Shown piece by piece: positions 7,101 through 11,829 of a stretch of 11,829 nt of DNA. Location of the stretch: NCBI GenBank assembly GCA_934646865.1, contig CAKUEU010000055.1, forward strand, positions 1 to 11,829, written 5' to 3'. The position numbers and the translations under genes were made by a program. Source of the DNA: an uncultured Collinsella sp. Its GTDB lineage: Bacteria; Actinomycetota; Coriobacteriia; Coriobacteriales; Coriobacteriaceae. The notes under the pieces are model-generated. The model made no database searches. It was not told the origin of the DNA and saw only the letters and a list, made by a program, of their open reading frames with translations. Position 1 is the first letter of the stretch, and each line of letters begins with the position of its first letter.

Positions 7101-7509
7101 GCAGAGTGATACTGATGTTCCGGGCCGTGGCGCTTCCAAGACCTTCACGTACTATATGCGCGAGAAGGACGATAGCTCGATTTTCTCGCATTACAAGTTC
7201 GATAATTCGGTCTACAAGTTCACGGTTGTTGCAAAGGACGATACCAATGGGAACATCAGCTGTAAGGTGACCTACATGAGGGGGACCTTTGACGGCGGTA
7301 AGTGGGTAAGCGCCGAGACCGAGGGCCACGAGTTTCCCGACACTGACGCCCCCACCTTCACCAACACCTACTCCACCTCTTTGCCCCTTTCTGGTATGTC
7401 GGGCGTCACTCTGACGTACCTTGCCGGCGCGGCGGTGCTTTGCGCTGCTGCGGCCTGGATGCACATTCGTCGCAAGGCGAATGCGAAGGGAGGTGAGCGT
7501 CGTGAATAA
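4132..7509 (+). CDS. Large LPLSG-anchored beta-helix surface protein, probable pilus tip adhesin
   Basis: A 1125-residue secreted protein; the ATG follows GGGGAGGAG (4117-4125) by 6 nt. Residues 1-45 form a long signal peptide (basic start, hydrophobic 18-38, likely cleavage after AIA). Residues 46-140 are acidic and low-complexity, with an 11-residue tandem repeat beginning ADEN (58-68, 69-79). Residues about 150-735 look like a right-handed beta-helix, with many GGGI/GGGV turns and LSGGVISGN-like rungs, resembling Pmp-type repeats. Two Spy0128/FctA-like isopeptide domains follow: about 745-925 (candidate Lys751, Glu830, Asn922) and 930-1080 (Lys937, Glu1011, Asn1078). The C-terminus is a sorting signal: LPLSG (1084-1088), hydrophobic helix, then basic residues. 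It is the first gene of a pilin operon, so a tip adhesin role is likely but its ligand is unknown. Confidence 0.88.
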   Translation: MKANSDKSKQSNKATRRVLAGVLCGASVLSLVLSLVMPPISQAIANDAQTVSAEEAVADENALGEGAGADENVLGGEAGADNSTGKDAENQNSDDAEGGEGEDAAAADPAADGAEAKGAVQPSDDTNNDENAIAPAGVSAEDYTEVKGDVANAFVDGGKYRLSGKSWSDSQITITKNTTINLAGHMLCHGPGSVGSFIVVQNGATLTIEDSAKVSDVTSSVIKNPGEPATMAWTGDNNGTPQSLTYYETTSTPNEDNLGTTETTTMHVVSGFGAIVAASDNGSVQQVISVADGGTLNLNGGMITTPRDLTNNGHIIFAEGKSNETHVNINGGFITGANLNQQRGGWGGGLCVAGAKVTVNMTGGVIAANKAASGGGIFADSGVTLNLSGGVISGNATYANVINHGGDAEAGGYGGGVYTKGADVTISDSANITNNRADARITDDNLYNYGLLGGGGIACTNDGTLTMTGGSVTANYSHEAGGGIYAGFYGQRFTFAMSGGFIAGNMSDNAEGGGLRISGGTTGVIEAPNTSKRIYITNNETMTGSTSGRGGDWGGGGVFVQATGKLNLRMALITKNDAGGWGGGIGACPTGQTIVTHTNGSAIYANTDHGEHSSAGGNGKNEDSQSKYITDIFKKAGHADFFLVRSDNSQQTVAAVLGKMLGGGSAGWKGTCDGNEITIDPNGGAEAKYMFGLEAHPNGEAVEKAQLAATTIISGNYSYTHGGGIMTNGDLTVGKVDELSVYPNMKLNATKVLVDADGKSQNLEGHPYKFKLLRQDSVGTKAPSWKEDDTLDMGDCSDAGEAYVDQSNGKITFDSGKDYSSGQYVFYLVEEPISGDNELDTKFDKTIYKIVASVDDDPYKTDQLMSIPIKYYTVKKITVSKKTEKDPDFKPLGSESYSVDYSSDYTTATVTIGGDKNPTFTNGPYTSSGSWTPAATKVVKGGAMKKFTLEFADNENFTGDSVKTVSTTAGGDNPQTQDFPTINYTLDSLKQSDTDVPGRGASKTFTYYMREKDDSSIFSHYKFDNSVYKFTVVAKDDTNGNISCKVTYMRGTFDGGKWVSAETEGHEFPDTDAPTFTNTYSTSLPLSGMSGVTLTYLAGAAVLCAAAAWMHIRRKANAKGGERRE
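4303..4368 (+). repeat. 33-bp in-frame tandem repeat in the adhesin gene
   Basis: The sequence GCAGACGAGAACG occurs at 4303 and again at 4336, giving two 33-bp units and a third degraded unit. They encode the 11-residue repeats starting ADENALG and ADENVLG just after the signal peptide. Unit number could vary between strains by slippage without breaking the frame. Confidence 0.7.
7487..7509 (+). promoter_or_regulatory. Shine-Dalgarno and GTG start overlapping the adhesin stop
   Basis: AGGGAGG (7487-7493) lies inside the last codons of the adhesin gene, 8 nt before the GTG start at 7502. That start overlaps the upstream TAA (7507-7509) by 8 nt. This arrangement favours translational coupling of the second subunit to the first. 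In-frame ATG 7481 and GTG 7493 are alternatives, but both place the start before or within the Shine-Dalgarno. Confidence 0.7.
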
Positions 7510-9169
7510 GAAGTTTAGCTCCTTCCCGATCTTGTTTGCGCTGCTCGCCCTCTTGATCGGCACCTGCGCGGTCGTGTTCCCCGCTTCCGCGCAGGCCGCG
7601 CCGACCTCGACCGGTTCCATCACGGTGAGCGGCACCGTGGCGAGCAGCTACGATGCCTACCAGATCTTTAGCGCCGATGTCTCCGACGGTGGCAACGACA
7701 CCAAGGTCTACTCCCAGATCGCCTGGGCAAGCGACGCCGCGCGCGACGCCGTCCTGCCTGTGCTGCACAGCGCCGGCATGCCCAGCTCCCAGACCACCGC
7801 GCAGGAAGCTGCCGAGTGGCTCAACGCCGATTCTCACCTTACGAGCGCGCTGAGCGCACAGCTCGCTCGTTCCCTCCAGAGCTCCGGCGCCGCGTCCGTG
7901 GCCCTTAACGCGGGCACGGCGGCCGAGCTGCCCTGCGGCTACTGGCTCATCGTCGCCGACGACGACGCCATCGCCCAGAACGAGGCCGGCACCGCGCCGA
8001 TCATGGTGCTGGTCGGCGGCAGCGCCGTCACCGTCAAGCCCAAGGCGGCGACGCCCAAGGTGGCCAAGCACGTGCTGGAGGACGGCACCGCCGCGTGGCG
8101 GAAGGCCGCCGACGCCACGGTCGGCGACGACCTGTACTGGCGCCTCTCGGCCACGGTCCCGGCGGGTCTTTCCGCCTACGACGCCTACACGGTGCAGTTC
8201 GTCGACACCATGAGCGCGGGGCTCGACCCCTCCAGGGTCGCCGCGAGCATGCACGTGTACGTGGCGGCGGGCGCGGACGGCGGCTTCGACGCCGTCTCGA
8301 CCGGCAAGGACGGACGCGCCGGCACCGAGCCCGCCAAGGGCTGGACCGACATCACGGCCCAGTGCGCCTCCAAGGTCGCCGCGGATGGAACCTTCACCGT
8401 ACGTACCGGCGACTTGATCGCCGCGCTCGGCGGGGCCGACGCCTTCACCGCGGGCGCCCGCGTGGTCGCCGTGTACAACGCGCCGCTCGCTAGCGGCTGC
8501 AACCACGGCATCGCGAAGGGCAACCCCAACGAGGTCTACCTGCGCTACCCGCGCTCTCCCTTCGCCGACCAGTCCGGCGACGCCGGCTTCACCCGCACGC
8601 CGAGCGATGACGCGACGGCCTACACCTGGGATCTCGCGCTCACCAAGCGCGGCAGCGACGGCGACAAGCCGCTGCCCGGGGCGGTCCTGAGCATCACCGA
8701 CGACCGCGGTCGCACGCTCGCGGCCGATGGCACGTGGGATGCGGAGGGCAAGGCCACCGTCACCACGGGCGAGGACGGCCGCGTGACCGTATCGGGCGTG
8801 GACTCGGGCAAGTTGGAGGTCCGCGAGCTCAAGGCGCCCAAGGGCTACGCCGCCTTTGAGGGCACGCGCTCCGTGACGGTCAAGGCCGAGGGCCTGGACG
8901 TCGACCAGGTGGCCGCCGCCAAGCCCAAGCTCACCATCACCGCCGAGTCGCCCCTGCGCGCCGACAGCGCGGACGGGTCGACGGGCAGCCTGGAGGCGTC
9001 GCTCATCAATACGCCCACCGGTACGCCCCCTAGCACTATCACCGGAGGCTTCATGCCCTCGACAGGCGATATGGCAATGTTCGCCGCGGCCGCCGCAGCG
9101 GTCGCCGGAGCCGCAATACTCGTGGTCGCGCTCCTGATCAAGCGGGGAGGTGGCCACCATACAGAGTAG
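7502..9169 (+). CDS. MPSTG-anchored isopeptide-forming pilin, probable minor or basal subunit
   Basis: A 555-residue secreted pilin beginning at GTG 7502, because this start follows AGGGAGG and gives a compact signal peptide (MNKKF..., cleavage likely after AQA at residue 32). Residues 35-180 form an N-terminal pilin domain containing DAYQIFSADV. Residues about 182-350 are a fimbrial D2 isopeptide domain (candidate Lys189, Asp235, Asn343). Residues 375-505 are a Cna-B/SpaA-like domain (candidate Lys382, Glu442, Asn503; note ELKAPKGY). Sorting signal MPSTG (518-522) precedes an Ala-rich helix and the tail KRGGGHHTE. A VTVKPK segment (177-181) may be the pilin-motif lysine, but no full WxxxVxVYPK is seen. 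Its base composition is markedly more GC-rich than both flanking subunit genes. The different sorting signal suggests a basal or minor role; that assignment is inference. Confidence 0.92.
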   Translation: MNKKFSSFPILFALLALLIGTCAVVFPASAQAAPTSTGSITVSGTVASSYDAYQIFSADVSDGGNDTKVYSQIAWASDAARDAVLPVLHSAGMPSSQTTAQEAAEWLNADSHLTSALSAQLARSLQSSGAASVALNAGTAAELPCGYWLIVADDDAIAQNEAGTAPIMVLVGGSAVTVKPKAATPKVAKHVLEDGTAAWRKAADATVGDDLYWRLSATVPAGLSAYDAYTVQFVDTMSAGLDPSRVAASMHVYVAAGADGGFDAVSTGKDGRAGTEPAKGWTDITAQCASKVAADGTFTVRTGDLIAALGGADAFTAGARVVAVYNAPLASGCNHGIAKGNPNEVYLRYPRSPFADQSGDAGFTRTPSDDATAYTWDLALTKRGSDGDKPLPGAVLSITDDRGRTLAADGTWDAEGKATVTTGEDGRVTVSGVDSGKLEVRELKAPKGYAAFEGTRSVTVKAEGLDVDQVAAAKPKLTITAESPLRADSADGSTGSLEASLINTPTGTPPSTITGGFMPSTGDMAMFAAAAAAVAGAAILVVALLIKRGGGHHTE

Positions 9170-9277
9170 CCAATGGCCCCACAGAGAGCGGGGCGAGACA
9201 GAACCAAGCAGATGCTTAGACACAGACAGATGGTTTTAGATCAAATGGATTTCAAGCAGAAAGCAGAGGAAAAGAAG

Positions 9278-11038
9278 ATGAGTATGAGCAAGAACATCGC
9301 ACGCCTGGCAGTAACGGCAGGCCTTACGGCAGCGCTGAGCTTCGGTGGAGTCATGGCCCCGGTGACTATGGCGTTTGCTGATGGTGCGACTACTTCGACC
9401 AATAGCATTAAGATCAATAAGAACAATGCGAATGGCGACGTGAAGTACAAGGCATACCAGATCTTTAAGGCCGATGTTGCGGATCCGACTGAGGAGGGGG
9501 CGACTGATAAGATCATCTCCAACGTCAAGTGGGCATTTGATGACGTTGATACTCAGGAGGCCATCATCGCGGCTATTAAAGCGGATTCGAAGTATGCGAC
9601 TTCTGATCCCAAGCTGCCTGATAAAGCTACCGCCCAGGACGTGGCCGATTGGTTGACTAAGAACGTTACCGGTACTAATGCTGAGACTGCTGTTAATAAG
9701 GATCACCTTCTCAACAAGATTGCCGGTATTGTGAAAAGTGGCGTTACCGCTACGGGCAGTTCGTTCTTGGCAGGCAATAGTTTCACTGTGCCTAACGATG
9801 AGAATAATTCCCCCAAGACGGGTTACTACCTGTTCCTGACCGATGAATCTTCACTGAGCACTTCCGAAGCGGCAAAGAAGAACACGGGCACCTCGCCCAT
9901 CTTCGCCGTTGTCGGCGGTAGCAGCGTGACCGTTACCGAGAAGACCAGCATTCCTACCGTTGAGAAGGAGGTCCTCGAGGGCGCGAATTGGGGAAAGGTA
10001 AGCGACTCGTATATTGGCGAGGAGGTCGAATATAAACTGACTGGCCACGTTGCTAGTAACATCGCTACGTTCAATAAGTATGAGTATGTATTTCAGGACA
10101 CGTTGAGCAAGGGTCTTGAGGTTGTGAAGGACTCAAGCGGCACGCCGGAGGACCTACGCGTCTGTATTGTCGATAGCAAGACCAATGCTGAGAAGGAGGT
10201 TGTACTCGACGCTACCCACGGTTACCAGGTGACTGTGACTCCCGGTACAACCGCCGGAACTGAGCTCCTTAAGGTTTCTTTTGATAACCTTAAGGCAGTT
10301 CAGGATGCTAATGGGAATCAGATCAGCGTAAATGCGGACTCCACGGTGGTCGTAACCTACAAGGCTAAGCTCAACAGTCAAGTCGAATACAAGGCCGACG
10401 GCGCCACCAATGAGGTCAAGCTTGTCTATTCCAACGATCCCATGTCTACCGGCACTGGCACTTCCGAGTCGGATGAAGTCACTGACTACGTCTTTGGTCT
10501 CGATGTCACTAAGACCGACTCAGATAATACGGACAAGAAGCTCGTTGCCAGCTTTAAGGTCAAAATGACCAAGGAGGGGGACACCGAAATCCCCAATGGC
10601 GGAAAATGGCTGACGCAGGAAGGTGGGCTCGTCGACGACGCAGGCCATGCCGGAGTGTTTACGACTAATACTGATGGCAAGGTATTTATTCCCGGTCTTG
10701 TTGAGGGCACATACGAGATCACCGAGAGCGAGACGCCTGCAGGTTACAACACCATCGATCCATTTACCATTACGGTGACGCCTACGTATGATGCGACCGG
10801 TACACTGACGAATCTTAAGGTGGAGTCCAGCTCCAATATGGCAACTGCTACGACTGGAAACAACATTACCTCGACCAAGATCCCCGTCACCATCCAGAAC
10901 AAGAAGGGCTCTGGTCTCCCGCTGACCGGTCTTAACGGCGTGACCTTCACTTGGATCGCTGGTGGCGCGGTGCTGTGCATTGGCGTGGCGCACCTCATCC
11001 GCAGCCGTAAGCAGGCTGAGGAGTCCGAGCAGGAGTAA
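9278..11038 (+). CDS. LPLTG-anchored isopeptide-forming major pilin
   Basis: A 586-residue secreted pilin, paralogous to the preceding gene. ATG 9278 is preferred over the farther upstream ATG at 9173 because AGAGGA (9265-9270) sits 7 nt before it and a signal peptide follows at once (cleavage likely after AFA, residue 34). The N-terminal domain (35-220) contains KAYQIFKADV. The D2 domain (about 225-385) has candidate isopeptide residues Lys230, Asp274 and Asn378. The Cna-B/SpaA-like domain (405-542) has Lys412, Glu483 (TESETPAGY) and Asn541. LPLTG (547-551), a hydrophobic helix and a basic tail end the protein. Lysine is encoded almost only by AAG, and T-ending codons are frequent, which may reflect high expression. 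A 108-nt leader separates it from the previous gene, and a strong terminator follows, both fitting an abundant shaft subunit. Confidence 0.93.
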   Translation: MSMSKNIARLAVTAGLTAALSFGGVMAPVTMAFADGATTSTNSIKINKNNANGDVKYKAYQIFKADVADPTEEGATDKIISNVKWAFDDVDTQEAIIAAIKADSKYATSDPKLPDKATAQDVADWLTKNVTGTNAETAVNKDHLLNKIAGIVKSGVTATGSSFLAGNSFTVPNDENNSPKTGYYLFLTDESSLSTSEAAKKNTGTSPIFAVVGGSSVTVTEKTSIPTVEKEVLEGANWGKVSDSYIGEEVEYKLTGHVASNIATFNKYEYVFQDTLSKGLEVVKDSSGTPEDLRVCIVDSKTNAEKEVVLDATHGYQVTVTPGTTAGTELLKVSFDNLKAVQDANGNQISVNADSTVVVTYKAKLNSQVEYKADGATNEVKLVYSNDPMSTGTGTSESDEVTDYVFGLDVTKTDSDNTDKKLVASFKVKMTKEGDTEIPNGGKWLTQEGGLVDDAGHAGVFTTNTDGKVFIPGLVEGTYEITESETPAGYNTIDPFTITVTPTYDATGTLTNLKVESSSNMATATTGNNITSTKIPVTIQNKKGSGLPLTGLNGVTFTWIAGGAVLCIGVAHLIRSRKQAEESEQE

Positions 11039-11138
11039 CGCTCACTCACCCATCCCTTTGGCAGGTGGGATGTGATGGCCATGAGACTTGCGGACACTTT
11101 TCTCGTCCATCGACGTTCTTGCTTTGCCATTCTCTTTT

Positions 11139-11175
11139 CGGGGCAGACTCCGCACTGGAGTTTGCCCCGTTTTTT
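11139..11175 (+). terminator. Rho-independent terminator of the pilus operon
   Basis: A 13-bp stem (11139-11151 with 11157-11169, including one G-U pair) has a 5-nt loop, GCACT, and a GGGGCAGACTCC left arm. It is followed directly by six T residues (11170-11175). It lies 100 nt after the major pilin stop. The downstream gene would therefore need its own promoter or read-through. Confidence 0.92.
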
Positions 11176-11265
11176 CGGGCAACGCAGCCGGGCTCTATTG
11201 CCCAGATGATCGAGCGCATGAATATCGAACAAATGTTTGCAAATATTGCGTTTACCAGCTGTAAG

Positions 11266-11286
11266 TGCGAGTGCTCGCAGTAAAAT
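11266..11286 (+). promoter_or_regulatory. Dyad next to a candidate -10 box
   Basis: TGCGAG and CTCGCA (11266-11271, 11274-11279) form a 14-bp dyad. TAAAAT (11281-11286) begins one base after it and matches five of six bases of a -10 box. No good -35 is seen (CTGTAA at 11259 is poor). The layout resembles an operator in the promoter spacer of the small downstream gene. This is tentative. Confidence 0.35.
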
Positions 11287-11342
11287 ACCCTTGCGACGCA
11301 TCCCGTGCGCGGGCGGCCGACGACTCGATCGGAGGTCCCCAA

Positions 11343-11495
11343 ATGCTGAAATTCCTTAACGTGCTCGCCGCCCTCGCGGCGGTGGGCTCGTTCGTCATCG
11401 CGTTTCTTGACTCGTATGAGGTTCGGTTTAAGGTCCGTAGGCGCACGCGCGGTGCGGACGGTAGAAGGCATTTGCGCCGCAACAAGCGCAAATAA
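11343..11495 (+). CDS. Small single-TM protein with Arg-rich tail, function unknown
   Basis: A 50-residue protein that I do not recognise. The ATG at 11343 follows a good Shine-Dalgarno, GGAGG (11331-11335), by 7 nt. Residues 5-23 form one hydrophobic helix (FLNVLAALAAVGSFVIAFL). Residues 28-50 are strongly basic, with about a dozen Arg and Lys, so the tail should stay in the cytoplasm. It lies between the pilin terminator and the probable sortase gene, has a candidate promoter before it, and a hairpin directly after its stop codon. That context suggests a separately transcribed unit. A role in pilus assembly is possible from position only. Confidence 0.6.
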   Translation: MLKFLNVLAALAAVGSFVIAFLDSYEVRFKVRRRTRGADGRRHLRRNKRK

Positions 11496-11496
11496 G

Positions 11497-11524
11497 AATG
11501 CCCGGGGGTCGGATCCCGGGCATT
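11497..11524 (+). terminator. Hairpin directly after the small gene
   Basis: AATGCCCGGG (11497-11506) and CCCGGGCATT (11515-11524) form a perfect 10-bp stem with an 8-nt loop, starting one base after the TAA. Only a short T-run lies at its 3' foot, so it is a probable but not ideal intrinsic terminator. Confidence 0.65.
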
Positions 11525-11540
11525 TAACAAAACCAGAAAA

Positions 11541-11590
11541 CTAGGCCGCCCGCGCTTTCGATCACTTACGCGGGATGCGCCGTTTCCTAG
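11541..11590. repeat. Interrupted stem-loop between small gene and sortase
   Basis: CTAGG/CCTAG (11541-11545, 11586-11590) and CCCGCG/CGCGGG (11549-11554, 11569-11574) could pair in one interrupted hairpin. No coding region overlaps it. The function is unknown. Confidence 0.4.
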
Positions 11591-11600
11591 AGACATTGTA

Positions 11601-11626
11601 TCCCGAATCGCCCCGCCGATTCGGGA
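11601..11626. terminator. Second strong hairpin before the sortase gene
   Basis: TCCCGAATCG (11601-11610) and CGATTCGGGA (11617-11626) form a perfect 10-bp stem with the loop CCCCGC. It is followed by CATTTTG. It could be a second terminator for upstream transcripts or part of a structured non-coding RNA. Confidence 0.55.
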
Positions 11627-11717
11627 CATTTTGAAAACTCAAATGCGGGCCTATGCCCGGCGGGGGAGCCTGTTAATCGGCTATTATTTGTTTAGACATC
11701 ATTGGAGGCGATGTGCG

Positions 11718-11829
11718 GTGGTGAAGAGCGCCAAGCATTTAGAAAAGGCAAACAAGCGTCGTCGCAAGCGGCTGCCGCGCTGGGCCGACCGGCTCATCAC
11801 TATCGTCATCATCCTTATTGGCGTGGGCC
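11718..11829 (+). CDS. N-terminus of a probable pilus sortase (3' partial)
   Basis: Only 37 codons are visible and the frame is open at the window end. GTG 11718 follows GGAGG (11704-11708) by 9 nt; a second GTG at 11721 is an alternative. The start is lysine- and arginine-rich (KANKRRRKRLPRWADR) and leads into a hydrophobic segment (LITIVIILIGVG). A basic cytoplasmic leader followed by one membrane anchor is how class C pilus sortases begin, and the gene sits just downstream of three sortase substrates. The catalytic domain with its His, Cys and Arg lies outside the window, so the call rests on context and topology. Other single-pass membrane proteins could begin the same way. Confidence 0.55.
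   Translation, partial: MVKSAKHLEKANKRRRKRLPRWADRLITIVIILIGVG

Larger units (their letters stand above)
11039..11342. other. Spacer between the major pilin and the small membrane protein
   Basis: About 300 bp without a convincing gene. It contains a weak CATCCC/GGGATG hairpin (11051-11056, 11067-11072), the strong terminator at 11139-11175, an AT-rich patch near 11221-11255, and a dyad plus possible -10 box at 11266-11286. Confidence 0.6.

Noticed and set aside
4132..7509. A Gram-negative autotransporter or Chlamydia Pmp protein, suggested by the GGGI repeats.
   Set aside because: There is no outer-membrane barrel. The protein ends in an LPLSG sorting signal and sits with Gram-positive pilins.
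9176..9194. A GCCCC/GGGGC hairpin between the two pilin genes as an attenuator.
   Set aside because: Only five base pairs with a 9-nt loop and no U-tract; too weak to call.
7406..9223. A 605-codon open frame on the minus strand opposite the middle pilin gene.
   Set aside because: It mirrors the GC-rich codon bias of the + strand gene. Its product is Gly/Arg/Val-rich with no recognisable domain, and the + strand protein has a signal peptide, pilin domains and a sorting signal.
9173..9277. A 35-residue N-terminal extension of the major pilin from the ATG at 9173.
   Set aside because: The extension is polar and would bury the signal peptide. The ATG at 9278 has a proper Shine-Dalgarno and starts the signal peptide.
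1..11829. CRISPR arrays, tRNA or rRNA genes, insertion sequences and phage genes.
   Set aside because: No regular spacer-repeat array, cloverleaf, transposase or integrase was seen. The repeated elements are short hairpins only.

Overview
The window looks like chromosome from a GC-rich, Gram-positive gut actinobacterium, most likely a Collinsella-like member of the Coriobacteriia. This is inferred from codon use, Gram-positive cell-wall sorting signals, and intergenic hairpins with a GGACAGGCA loop, which I associate with that genus. No 16S or other taxonomic marker is present, so the assignment is tentative.

Left third (1-3680), housekeeping genes on the + strand. These are the 3' part of a fused MoaC-MobB molybdenum cofactor gene, a 12-TM major facilitator transporter, and a Cof-type HAD phosphatase. 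Each of the three genes is followed by a copy of one hairpin repeat. A separate long inverted repeat lies after the transporter gene, and further nested inverted repeats lie in the transporter's upstream region.

Middle (3628-4131), a gene-free, AT-rich stretch of about 500 bp. It holds four consecutive short dyads, a repeated GAGCAAA motif, a candidate promoter and a hairpin near the predicted transcript start. It appears to be the control region of the operon that follows.

Right two thirds (4132-11175), a sortase-dependent pilus operon. In order it encodes: (1) a 1125-residue surface protein with a GGGI/GGGV-rich beta-helix head, two Spy0128-like isopeptide stalk domains and an LPLSG sorting signal, probably the tip adhesin; (2) a 555-residue pilin with a D2 isopeptide domain, a Cna-B/SpaA-like domain and an MPSTG signal, probably a minor or basal subunit, whose GTG start overlaps the previous stop; (3) a 586-residue paralogous pilin with an LPLTG signal, probably the shaft subunit. 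A strong intrinsic terminator closes the operon.

Right edge (11176-11829). A 50-residue, Arg-rich, single-TM protein of unknown function comes next, then about 220 bp of hairpin-rich non-coding DNA. The last feature is the N-terminus of a basic, single-TM protein that by position and shape is probably the pilus sortase; it is cut by the window end.

In the inferred working model, the subunits are exported by Sec, stiffened by intramolecular Lys-Asn bonds, polymerised by the downstream sortase, and anchored to the wall with the beta-helix protein outermost.
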